Positions 20,213 to 30,430 of a stretch of 50,770 bases of DNA are shown piece by piece (the stretch's first letter is position 1; each line of letters opens with the position of its first letter). Both the position numbers and the translations under genes were made by a program. The DNA lies in assembly GCA_032718475.1 (NCBI GenBank), contig JAUCBJ010001305.1, positions 1 through 50,770 on the forward strand. Reading direction: 5' to 3'. The notes beneath the pieces are model-generated. The model was not told where the DNA came from. It was given only the letters and a program-made list of their open reading frames with translations, and did not search any database. This DNA comes from Nemertoderma westbladi. Taxonomy: Eukaryota; Xenacoelomorpha; Nemertodermatida; Nemertodermatidae.

Positions 20213-21842
20213 TAACATATGGAGTGGGCGTGTGACTATATCATTTTATATTTGTTTTTATTTTATATTTATGTATGTATTATTATGTAATTTTATTATA
20301 ATCGTTTTCTTTAATTTTATTTAGTAGAATGTTATTTTAGGGATTATTTAGTAGATTAGTGCAATATATTAGTGTTTATTACGTACGTAATTATTTATAA
20401 TATATATTTAGTGCGACGGCGAGAAATAATTATTTTTTCTCTTTCCTTACTGTCCGTATCATATTATAAATACGTGACTACAGTAAGATGAAATGTCCGT
20501 ACTTATTAAAGTACAATAAAGCTCCTACTATACTTAAGTATTATTGGTAGGCAGAGTATTAGGAATGCAAAGTTCAGATCCTCGTGTCTCGGCTAAACCA
20601 TGCTCTGGGTAGACCTTGGAAACGACTTGCCTCTTCACACTGACATTGCTTCGTGCGATATTGCTCTTCTACCTTATATTAAATAATACATATAGTAGCG
20701 TGATGTCCCTATAACAGTAGCGTAAAACGCAAATAAATCTGTTAAACCTTTTGACCATCTGTAATTCTAGTCGATTAAGATATCGCGGCACCCACCGATA
20801 TACTTGAAAGACAAATTCTAGAATCAGTGGTTAACGTCCCCAGACAAGTTCTGGAATAAATCGGTGCCCATCTTAAATATTAATTTAATATTTATTAAAA
20901 TCTGTAAAATTCAGATCCTTTAAAATTTCTAGTCAATTAAGATATCGCAGCACTTATCGATACTCTTAAAAGACAATTTTATAGAATTAAGGATCCTATG
21001 TCCCCAGACATGCTCTGGAATAAAATTGTGTCAATTTTACCATCAAATAATAAAATTCACGGGAATAAATTTAAATTCATATCTTAAATGAATTTCATAA
21101 ATTGTCATTTTGTGCAATTTATAACATTCCCAAAATTCCATTAATTAATAGATCATGGGAGCGGAGATTCATATTATTGAGTGTATTAGAGTGTGAGAAT
21201 CTCCAACATATAGTCAATAGCCGATAAAATTAATAAAATCATGCATAAAGAGGATATTGACAGTTAAAGAATTACTATTAAATAGCATCCCAGATCTGTA
21301 TGCATGAGAATTACCCTAATTCTACCGCTAGCTTTCCATAATGTCACCATGGCAACACCCACGCTAGAATTAGAAGCAAGTTAAAAGAACAATAGAAAGC
21401 TTGTCCCATTGCATTGCATAGAGAATACATAGCACACTGTTAGTATCCAAGGATACACAATAATAACGTGACATTCTGGAAGGCACTGACTAACGGACAA
21501 ATGGCCTGTATGTGTACAATTGGTGACAGTTGTGTGGAATTTGTGCGTTTGTAGGTGAATGTTACTGCTAAGGTGTGTTTACAGTAGCTAGTCGCAATTG
21601 TGAAAGTAGCCCAACTCTCCTATAGAAAGAACCTAAAGTGGATCCAAGACTTTGGGACGGACAGTGGAGTGACTTGTGCCGGTTATCGTCGTCGTGCTGT
21701 TGCTACATGTTGGCGTAAACACCGCGACGATGGTAAGTCGGCGCTGAGAATCCCACTGTCCGGGGGCAAAGAAAGGTAGGCAGCGACGCCCGCTCGCCTA
21801 AACATAAACTCATTATAATCTTAATAAACTCAGATAGCAGAT
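20213..21842 (+). other. Noncoding BEL interior with repeated hairpins
   Basis: AT-rich, no ORF. Two units about 164 bp apart share GATTAAGATATCGC / AATTAAGATATCGC and GACAA(A/T)TT. Each carries a perfect 15-base hairpin CCAGA-N5-TCTGG (20840-20854 and 21004-21018) with a different loop. In unit 2 an outer stem GACAATTTTAT / ATAAAATTG also forms. The position between the coding blocks suggests an RNA element (packaging, export or splicing control) or residue of the lost pol region. Confidence 0.5.
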
Positions 21843-23435
21843 ATGACGGAGTTGATAGAAGATGATCTTGGTATCAGGGAGCGATATACTCTACCTTTAC
21901 AAGCATTTGTGGATAGCTTGATACGCGGTGAAGCCGATCCAACCATTACGGAGGACGATGGTCGTTGTATCGAACCGCCGATGTCCCAAGAGCAACTTAC
22001 GCGTGAATTGGACTATCGAAAATTAACCGCTCGCTATACGCATCGTAATGGTACGTATATGGACTTCTTAACTACCGGCCATCCTATCGATTTACATGAT
22101 ACGGACGATGTAGACACCGAAAAGGGAAATGGTTCTATTTAGATATCATACCCAGCGGAGTCCTAACGATAAACCGAGAATAGAACACGAAATTTCTATT
22201 CGTAACAGACTGGAAAGAGAAAACGTTGAAGAACCGGATAAACGCATCGACTTCAACGACTACATGGAATTTGAGAGAAACCTATCTCAACATCGCCACT
22301 CAGCAGAACCTAGAGACTCGATATCCTCAAGGTATACATCATGACCCTATGGTAGAACTCAAACGGCTCTATTTCATTATGATGTATCTTACCGCCGATC
22401 GTCCACTACCTGTTATCCCGGATAGTTTTGAACAAATGGAAGAATATTGCAAAACTGGAGAACGATCACCCGCGTTTCCTCTACAGGACGTACGTCTTTG
22501 GTATTATTGTGACGAATGCCCTAGACCCAACCAACAAACTGAAAGACACAAACGTCCGCGGTTCCTATTTCCACGAACAACCGGCGATGGAAATTTATTG
22601 TGCATATTGCAGACTCAATAACTTGCATATTTTTGCGGTTTGCCCTCAATTTATGACTCAATGTCACCATTGTCAACTAAAGGGATACGCCAGTTTCGAT
22701 TGCCCTTTTAATCACGATTTGGAAAACGTAGATGAAATGATCACATTACGTTACATCAGAGCTTGGGAAGCGAACACTGATTTACATTGTGATTCGCGCC
22801 ATCGCTATTATCCTGGACGCGCTTATGAAGGAGTTTATGCATTCCATCCTTATCTATTCGCTTCTGTCGAACAGAAATCACGCATATCGAGTTACGAACT
22901 ACTGAAGCGCGTCGGGGAAGGTATTTCAACCAAATTCGTACGCAAATTTCTCAGGAGTGTTAATCCTAGCGACATTCATTCCTATAACTTAATCAATTTT
23001 ATCCGTCAAGATCCGGGCTATGGAGACTTATTTGTTAACTCACACCCCGAGTTAATGGAAGTATATCGACGGCCTTACGAATACCGAGCCCGCAAACGTG
23101 AGTTGGAAAGAACCATTAAACCCAGGAAGTTTCTAACTGCCTATGGTCCACTTACGGCTCTCGTTCAGACCACTCGTAAAGGACCCGTAAGAGCGGCCGT
23201 CCTAAAACGCGCTCTAAAGGCCGTTAGACCCCTCTCCCCCGACGTCGATGTCAATCAACCCGGCACTTCGACCGGCGGATACACCGACCATAATCCTATA
23301 CCCTCTGATGCAATCATATTGCACCCTTCACCCAGGAGTTATAGCCCTCCTTGTAAAGTGGCTCGCCCCAAAGAGAAAAAGACTCTGGCTAGCTTTAAAA
23401 AACTGTGTAAACGCCGTCCGCGTAAGAAAGATTAA
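21843..23435 (+). pseudogene. Third ORF of the BEL element: basic, zinc-knuckle-like protein, frame-broken
   Basis: I do not recognise this protein. It starts with an ATG at 21843 and reads through four frames: 21843 to about 22130, to about 22270, to about 22450, then open to TAA at 23435. All three shifts go the same way. The N-terminal part is acidic (MTELIEDDLGIRERYTLPLQ). The C-terminal 300 residues hold CAYCRLNNLHIFAVC (CX2CX5HX4C), then CHHC with a later Cys and His, resembling a double zinc finger. The end is very basic (KRRPRKKD). No signal peptide or membrane segment is visible, so it is not an ordinary env. It could be a captured host gene, an RNA-binding accessory protein or a second nucleocapsid. 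Confidence 0.55.
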
Positions 23436-23513
23436 CTGTTTAGAGTATTTACGTATATTAGAAACTGTGATTTTGTATATTTTATAGACTTAAATCCCAT
23501 TTTCTGGGAGCGG

Positions 23514-24764
23514 TGTAAAAGCTTCTGTGGGATATAACTGGCCCTTTTGCTTTGCAATCCAGTTTCCCCCCAGGCACTGGAATACTCTAAAAGGCTCACT
23601 AACTCGAATGGTACAAACGACCGGCTGATTGGCTGATTTGCTGTACGAGGGGTTCTTTGCTATGTTCTATCGGCCAACCAGAGCTATAGCAGCAGAGTAT
23701 GCAACCAGGACAACCGAGCGGAGTGACTCATTTTGTGTGCTGGCCAAGGGATGCAAAAATCCTGATAGTTCGGCATTTAGATATTCGTGGAACCTGTGGA
23801 ATCTGGTGTTCTGCCAATGAGAGCTATTCCTCTCTGTGTAAAAGATACCTGCAACAGGGACAGAGGACAGTGTTGTTATTCCTCCTACGCCAGAACATCG
23901 GCTTTTGGAATGACTCGTTTCAGACTTTTAGTAAAACATTAGTAGGCTTAAATTATAGAACGTATAACTGTTATCGGCCCAACTGCCCAACGGCATATAA
24001 CCCACAACTCGGCCCGATCTGCCCGATCGGTTGTGTTTGCTGCATTGTCAGCGTGTTACATTATCTTAACCTACCGTCTTAATGTTATTTACTGTTGTGT
24101 TTATCAGTTGGTTGAATATTATTATTTGGAGAACATCTATAAAGAACCCAAATTTCCCAATTTTCTTGATACACTACAGGTTAGAGAGACAGGCTATATA
24201 TATCAATTGCGACTTATGTTATCGTGGTTTGTAGTGAACCTAATGCAATTTGATAGACACTACATAGATCAATTGCTGTTCTCTTTATGTGTGATCAAAT
24301 TCATTGACGGTCGGCAGATTAGTGTGCAGTATTGTGCGGTACCGGTAGTGTGCATGATTGTGACCGATCACAAAGCATTTCCTAAAGAATGCGCCTTATA
24401 CGTGAATTATAAGCCTTACCGTTGCGTGTAGTATAAGTCATAACTCTGTTTACTTAGGTAGAGCGCCACGTCCTAAAGGAACTGTTAATATTTCCCGAAA
24501 GTGAATAATATTTGTCAGAAATTACTTATTAACGATCAATCGAATAATACAGTAGGCTTCACTGCAATAATAAAATTTAAGCCACCTCCGAACCCAGTCT
24601 CCCGGGAATATCCAGCGGGTGAATGGACGCGCACTAGGCTGGTTTCGGCTAATGTTGTGTTTATTGGTATTAAATATTTGTCATCTTCTAAAGTCTGAAC
24701 ATAAACCAAAAGACATATAAATTTTGGCAGGTTAAACTGCTAAAGGTCTTCAAAAGCGCGTACA
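23514..24764 (+). repeat. 3' LTR of the BEL/Pao-like element (1,251 bp)
   Basis: Same length and ends as the 5' LTR. Directly upstream is TCTGGGAGCGG, a short purine-rich stretch that may act as the polypurine tract, though it is weak. Followed by target duplication CACCT (24765-24769). Confidence 0.95.
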
Positions 24765-24769
24765 CACCT
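24765..24769 (+). repeat. Target-site duplication CACCT, right
   Basis: Matches 13328-13332 exactly; see the left copy. Confidence 0.9.
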
Positions 24770-25630
24770 ACATCGCCCTGGGTCTATAGCAATAGTGTTA
24801 ACCGAAATTCTGTCCATCTTCAGGATTTTATCTCTGGAAATGGATTGTTTTCGGCTGGAACCCAGTTCAAGAAGCGAACTGGAAAGCTATGGACTCATAG
24901 TGGACCCAGTGGTCACAAGTCCCAGATAGACCATATTCTGTTTCGTAGGAAATACAGGAGCTCTATACAAGACTGTAATGCATTTACACTTCGACCCTTC
25001 TCCAGTGATCACCGCCTTATTGTGGCCAAGGTAAGACTTAGTCTGCATGCTAGCAGAACAACGAAATCTGCCTTGCCACGGCATGACTGGTCCTCTCTGT
25101 TGCATCAGCCAAGTGTGAGATCCAGCTTCACACTACAGCTGAGCAACAGGTATGAGGCTCTTGCCTCTGAGGCGGCAGATCGCTGTGAGGGCTATACTGC
25201 CTTTACAGAAGCAGTTAAGTTAGCAGCTGCAGAAACAGTTCCTGTATACCCTCGAAACAGGAAAAGGGCCCCCTGGACTGACAACAAAATTCAGAAGTGC
25301 CGAAATGACCTTCATAAGGCGCAGAAAGAGTCCCGACTCAAACAGACTACAGCGGCCAAGAATGCAGTTAAAGCTGCATCTAGGTCCCTGAACAGGCAGT
25401 ACTCTGTTAATCTACAGGAGCTAATAAACCAACAGGTTGATGCCATCAATGATGCTGACGACAGCAGGCAATCATCCCAGGCATGGAAGTCGATCAATCT
25501 GCTTACTGGGCGGAAAAGCCAACCAACCACCAAGGTTAAGGCTGAATCACCAGCCGATCGCCTCAATGGTTGGAAAGCCACTTTGAAAAGCTCCTCAATA
25601 ATGACAGGGTATTGCCTGATAACTTTATAG
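24770..25630 (+). pseudogene. LINE endonuclease C-terminal part and linker
   Basis: Continues the endonuclease from 13332 in the same frame after removal of 11,437 bp (element plus one duplication). It carries SGHKSQIDHILFRRK and the terminal SDHRLIVAK box with the catalytic Asp-His pair. A long basic helical linker to the reverse transcriptase follows. The frame ends at 25630, but from about 25570 the homologous protein (SHFEKLLNND) lies in another frame. A 1-bp loss in the A-run of TGGAAAGCC would explain the change. Confidence 0.85.
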
Positions 25631-27222
25631 AAGTAAAAGTATCTGAGTCTGTACTCCCAGATATTCCCACTGGCGATATCTCCTTTGCAGAAGTGAAGGC
25701 TGCTGCAAAGAGCATTAAGACCAATCGTGCCAGTGGAGTAGATGGTGTTCCCCCTGAGGTCTTTAAAATACCTGAGTGTTTAAAGCTCATCTATCCCATC
25801 ATAGTAGACATGTACCATACAACAAGAGTCCCACAAGAAATGAAAACAAATAAGTTGGTGCCAGTCCCCAAGAAGGGCAACCTAACACTTTATGGTTCTT
25901 TTCGGGGAATCTCATTGATCTCGATTGCTGCAAAACTATACAATAGAATTCTATTAAATCGCATCAGGGATCCCATTGAGAGACTGCTACGTGGAAATCA
26001 GAATGGGTTCCGTAAAGGTCGTGGGACCATGGAGCCCATTTTGGCACTTAGAAGGATAATTGAAGAGTTATCAAAAAAGAAAGACAGGCATCTGGCTGTT
26101 ATCTTTGTTGACTTCTTCAAGGCCTTTGATTCAGTCTCTCGCTCACGTATGTTCAGCATACTTTCATTATATGGGATTCCTGATGAAATTATTGCAGCAA
26201 TCAGATCAGTATACGATGGTTCGACAACATTTGTGTCTACTGTTGACGGTGACACAGAACCATTTGAAGTGTTATGGGGCGTCCTCCAAGGAGACACACT
26301 TGCACCATTCTTGTTCATTATTGTGGTTGACTATGTTCTACGCATGTCCTTAGATCATCATAATGATGATGGGGTGATGATAACTCCACCTACTGGCTCC
26401 AGAAGTCGAGGAAATCCTGCCAAGTACCTAACTGATCTAGACTTTGCTGATGACTTAGGAGTACTCTCAGAATCATTAGAGGGAGCCCAGCGGCTCCTCA
26501 GCTCATTAGAACATGCTGCTTCTAGTGTTGGTCTTTTTATTAACTCCAGAAAGACCAAAATTCTGACAGTTAACTTTGAAAGTCCTCAGCAAGTCTCTGA
26601 TCGGATGAGCATAAGCTCAAAGGATGGTATGCTTGAGCATGTGGACGACTTCTGTTACCTGGGATCATGGATCCGGAAGTCAGGTGAGGACCTTCGAATA
26701 CGTAAGGGAAAGGCATGGGCAGCCTTGAATAGGCTTTCCAGGATTTGGAAGTCACCTAGAATTAATCGGAAACTTAAGGTCCGATTATTTAGAGCAGCAG
26801 TAGTTCCAGTACTCCTCTACGGGAGTCCATGCTGGGCTCTAACTGCTGAGGACACCAAATCTCTGGATGGCACATTCACAAGAATGCTACGCCGGGTACA
26901 TTGTGTCAAGTACAATGCACACATCTCCAACCAGACACTATATAACATTGGAGGTGTCTCATTGGTTCCCCCAAGCTTGACACTAGAACAAAATCGCCTC
27001 CGCTTTGCAGGACATTGCTTTCGCCGTGAGGACCAGCCAGTGCATAATCTTGTACTTTGGCAGCCTCATGGAGTGAATAAGCATGGTGGACAGCCCATGA
27101 CTTTCTTGAGACGCATCTTAAAGGACACTGGCCTTAAAGATGCGGATGATCTAGCAAATGTCATGGGTGATAGGGAGTTGTGGCGGTGCAATTTTGTTGA
27201 CAAGCCGGCACAGCATTCTTAA
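25570..27222 (+). CDS. LINE reverse transcriptase
   Basis: It copies LINE RNA at the nicked target. The first codon of the open frame is TTG, so this is the continuation of the endonuclease frame after a 1-bp shift and not an independent start. Seen in order: KTNRASGVDGVPPEVFK; FVDFFKAFDSVSR (motif A, 26104-26142); GVLQGDTLAPFLF (26278-26316); FADD catalytic box (26443-26454); LINSRKTKILTV-type thumb; YLGSWIRKSGEDLRIRKGKA; and RAAVVPVLLYGSPCWAL, typical of APE-type LINEs. The C-terminal region holds RMLRRVHCVKYNAHISNQTL and a basic tail ending at TAA 27220-27222. No stop interrupts the 550 codons, so this copy decayed little before or after the BEL insertion. Confidence 0.9.
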   Translation: MESHFEKLLNNDRVLPDNFIEVKVSESVLPDIPTGDISFAEVKAAAKSIKTNRASGVDGVPPEVFKIPECLKLIYPIIVDMYHTTRVPQEMKTNKLVPVPKKGNLTLYGSFRGISLISIAAKLYNRILLNRIRDPIERLLRGNQNGFRKGRGTMEPILALRRIIEELSKKKDRHLAVIFVDFFKAFDSVSRSRMFSILSLYGIPDEIIAAIRSVYDGSTTFVSTVDGDTEPFEVLWGVLQGDTLAPFLFIIVVDYVLRMSLDHHNDDGVMITPPTGSRSRGNPAKYLTDLDFADDLGVLSESLEGAQRLLSSLEHAASSVGLFINSRKTKILTVNFESPQQVSDRMSISSKDGMLEHVDDFCYLGSWIRKSGEDLRIRKGKAWAALNRLSRIWKSPRINRKLKVRLFRAAVVPVLLYGSPCWALTAEDTKSLDGTFTRMLRRVHCVKYNAHISNQTLYNIGGVSLVPPSLTLEQNRLRFAGHCFRREDQPVHNLVLWQPHGVNKHGGQPMTFLRRILKDTGLKDADDLANVMGDRELWRCNFVDKPAQHS

Positions 27223-28169
27223 AAATGCAGCTGCAATGCAGCATGCCGATCCTAGTCCTAGTATATAATATTGGCCAAGATATTCAAGTCATATTTTTGG
27301 TATGGCAGCTTATTTCATGGGGACTATATTTTGCAACGTCCAAGGTAGACACCAAGGTATACATTTTTATGACTTGACTTCTTGTAGTGAAAATACAATA
27401 TTAGTGTGCAACTCAGATTTTATCTATGTTGTAGAGCGCGCTCTAATCTTCAAAACGAGCCATCAACCATTAAAATCGGTTGATGTAAACTGGATTTATA
27501 AGCAAAAGTGTGAATTTGCAAAAATGTGCCATCCTTACTGACCAATGACCATATATCCTTGATTTCCAATCACCTCTGACCACAATTATTATTAGTAATT
27601 AAAAGTTTCAATTCGATTTGTCTTTCCTGCTTTCCGTTATCTGGTTATTCAGTTATTGCATTATTAATAAATAAATGTTTTAAAATATATCTTACGAAAT
27701 ATGGTTAATAATTAAAATTATTTTCTAATTTCTAAATTACGGTACCGGTAATTCTATTGTGTAAATAGTGATGGACAAAACTTTTTCGAGCTTTTATCCG
27801 AATAAAAAAGCAGCATTACAGTATGTCTTCTAAATGAATGTATATGTGCTGTTCAAAAGAACCAAGCAGGCGCGTATCTAGGAATTCTCCATGGCAGCAC
27901 GGTAAAGGTCCCACAGTTCCAGCAAATTGTAAATCAGTGCTAGTTGTTTGTCTTGCTACATTTAAAATTGTGAAGTACCATTGAAGGAATTAACAGAGTT
28001 AAAATTGTCAACACATAGGTCTAATATAATATTTTTACAAATTATTATTTTTCTAATTACATCAATAAGTATGTTATATACAAATTGTATAACAAATTAC
28101 GAAATTTCCAAATATTGTGTAAAATTGCTCTCAGAAGTACAGCAGTGTATGTTGGAATCCCCACGGTAG

Positions 28170-28183
28170 GGTCCCGGGACCCT
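28170..28183. repeat. 14-bp perfect palindrome
   Basis: GGGTCCCGGGACCC, followed by TGGGATTCTACC and, about 32 bp later, a second GGTTCCGGGACCCTGGGA unit. It is a very GC-rich island in AT-rich sequence, and the same block is in the second copy at about 31252-31265. It could be a protein-binding or cruciform site. Confidence 0.6.
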
Positions 28184-29402
28184 GGGATTCTACCAGTACT
28201 GCAGTAGGGTTCCGGGACCCTGGGACTCTACCCTCAATACGCTAGTGGAACCAAGGTGAAAGAAATCAGGCAAATTATAGTTTTCATCAAATTGAAAAGA
28301 GAAATATCAGGGGAATCGACTGGAATGGAGGAGGAGGAAAACGAAGAATTGCATGGCAAAGGATATTTCTTTGAGGGTGAGTCTGCATGTGTAGTGTAGG
28401 TACCGATACATAATATTAAATTCCCACTTTTGCCAAATTATTATCAACGGCCTGTTCCAAGTCATCAAATAATTTATTGTATTTTGCATTCAAACTTTAT
28501 TAACTTTATTTTTATTCGAGAATATTTATATTAACTGGGTCCCTTATGACGTCATTGTTCATAATAATTTATTTATTACATGGGAAAAAAAGTAGAACTT
28601 TTTTTTCATTATTCTCGAGGCATTGTGCGGTGAAGCGTAGGGGTCACCAAGAATATTATCTTACTCAAAACATTTATATACAGTAGGCCTATATCTAATC
28701 TACAGTAAGTGCAATTTCTAACAGTTTATTTCTCCTTAAGCGGTTTATTTTATTAATAGTTAAGACTGTTAAGAAATGAACAATGTCGTATTTAAGTTTC
28801 GATCAAGGAGTAGGATAAACCATGAGGGTGAACATCTATAAAATTTAAATATGAAGTTGAAAACCCCAAAGGTGCAGTAGGCCTGCAGTGGTACGCGTAC
28901 ACTACACGTCCTGAAAGTAGATTGTATAAAGGAGGGTGGGTATTGGAAGCATTAGAATTGGAGAGGAAATTGTGCATGTTACTATGGTTTCTAATAGGGT
29001 TTTCATTTCGACACGAATGCTTTGAAGCGACTAGCCAGGGCGCGTCTCTGCCTTGCATCCTTAAGTGGTAGCTAAATAAGTAGGCCTACTGGAGTTTACT
29101 GGAGTATAGTTCTGGGGGCCGGGTGGACCGCACTGGAAATAAGTCGTCAGACTTTGTTCGTAATCAATCCCTGGCCTAACGGCCGAAGAAAATTTACTCT
29201 ATTTTTTAGTTTTGATATTTTGCACATTAAATCTACCTTTTAAAAGAATATTACACGACTTTGATAAAACTACAGAATTTACATTACCGGTTACTTACAG
29301 TACAACAGTTACTACACCTCCCAGACACACGAAGGAGCTGCCTTCCAGCAATTTTTTCCCCAGCACAATTATTGTAGGCCTATATACTATTATTACACGT
29401 TC

Positions 29403-29909
29403 GTGGGGACTTCGCGCAGCACGTAGTCGGCAAGCCTTGGCATACGGTTCATATAGAGCAAATGGGGCATGTCTAGTTTGGACCCAATATCCCATGCTAT
29501 AAATGTATTCATTCGATATACAATCATATGTTAATCCGCTAGGTGGTGTCAAATTGTTATTCTGCAATTTCGTACTTACCAGTGCAGCACTGTACAGCAG
29601 TACCATACCGGTAGGCCTATGTCATTACTTCTGAGTCTCTAGCGGATCCCCAATTATATGTCTTAACTTTTCAATTTCGTAAAAGATAGACTTCATGATT
29701 CTCTACAGGCCACCAAAATTTCAGCTCAGGAAAATGAGGCCTTCCCGAGAAATTTAACATTTTCTAAAAACCACATAATCTGTTGTAGCTGACGTCAGAC
29801 TGCATGATTTTTCACCAAACTTTCTAAACTTTCTCTCTACTACTTACCTACTAAGTTTGGTTCAATTCCGAACCAGCGATGCAGAGAAATTCGCGTTCAA
29901 ACATTTACC

Positions 29910-29961
<52 letters not shown>

Positions 29962-30027
29962 GGACATGCCCCATTTGCCCTATATGAACCGTATGCCAAG
30001 GCTCGCCGACTACGTGTCTCGCCCCAC
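29403..30027 (+). mobile_element. MITE with 54-bp terminal inverted repeats and (AGAC)n core, copy 1
   Basis: 29420-29473 and 29963-30016 are inverted repeats differing at 2 of 54 positions. The ends are GTGGGG and CCCCAC. Just inside the right arm is a CAGA microsatellite (29909-29961, about 13 units). No transposase. It belongs to the family with ends also seen at 634, 4560, 4845, 8037 and 8622. It sits inside the 3' LTR of the minus-strand gypsy element. Confidence 0.8.
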
Positions 30028-30221
30028 AGCAGTACTGGTAAAAGGTACAGACTACCAGAATATAATATATACTACATACAGTATCCTAATAGGCCATACA
30101 TTGGGTCAATCTCAAGGGATCTCCACACCCTCCTTCTAGCTGAGCATAGGTGACCTATGGCGCATCTAAACTAAAGATAGTCTGGGGGTGGATTGTTCGC
30201 TGGCTGCGCCGTTGTGGTGGT

Positions 30222-30430
30222 CTAGGACCGGCATGCTGCATTGCAGCTGCATTTTTAAGAATGCTGTGCCGGCTTGTCGACAAAATTGCGACGCCACAAC
30301 TCCCTATCACCCATGATATTTGCTAGATCATCCACATCTTCAAGGCCAGTGTCCTTTAAGATGCGTAAGAAAGTCATGGGCTGTTCACCATGCTTATTCA
30401 CTCCATGAGGCTGCCAAAGTACAGTACAAG
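30222..30430 (-). mobile_element. LINE 3' end, cut by the tandem duplication
   Basis: Minus-strand 3' end of the APE-type LINE (matches about 27045-27256). It is the left part of the LINE insertion at 33385-34473, copied as part of the duplication unit and ending abruptly at the duplication junction. Confidence 0.85.

Larger units (their letters stand above)
13333..24764 (+). mobile_element. BEL/Pao-like LTR retrotransposon, pol-deleted, 11,432 bp
   Basis: Order: 5' LTR, 2.2 kb leader, gag (16759-18491 in two frames), zinc knuckles plus protease plus a remnant of the pre-integrase linker (18488-20212), 1.6 kb noncoding, third ORF (21843-23435), 3' LTR. BEL/Pao is assigned from the knuckle pattern ending KHHILLH, the DSGS protease box and the WRHC...NPADIASRG linker. 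Reverse transcriptase, RNase H and integrase are absent, so movement would need enzymes from an intact relative. I noticed only about five differences between the LTRs, which points to recent insertion. Confidence 0.9.
12071..27260 (+). mobile_element. APE-type LINE, nearly full length, split by an LTR element
   Basis: A non-LTR retrotransposon made of a 5' region (about 12071-12490), an endonuclease (12490-13332 plus 24770 onward), a linker, a reverse transcriptase (to 27222) and a short 3' end finishing GCATGCCGATCCTAGT near 27256. The 11.4 kb in the middle is a later insertion. Three other copies in the window share the 3' end: 30222-30430 and 33385-34473 on minus, and 41225-42460 on plus. 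The 5' limit is a guess. The clade is not assigned; motif style rules out LTR elements. Confidence 0.85.
27349..30430. repeat. 3.1 kb tandem duplication, copy 1
   Basis: Nearly identical to 30431-33593. It begins ACACCAAGGTATAC and ends ...GTACAGTACAAG inside LINE sequence. Contents: an AT-rich noncoding body, a GGGTCCCGGGACCC palindrome at 28170-28183, a MITE (29403-30027), a gypsy LTR start with polypurine tract and Pol tail (to 30221), and the first 209 bp of LINE 3' end on minus (30222-30430). No host gene was found in the first 2 kb; the short frames at 27981, 28489 and 29058 have no family features. Confidence 0.95.

Noticed and set aside
21843-23435. Envelope gene of an errantivirus-like element
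   Set aside because: No signal peptide, membrane anchor or cleavage-type motif is visible; knuckle-like Cys/His clusters and a basic tail point elsewhere.
28792-29058. Minus-strand ORF of 88 codons in the duplication (also 31875-32141)
   Set aside because: No domain and no splice or promoter context; it is present twice only because the region is duplicated.
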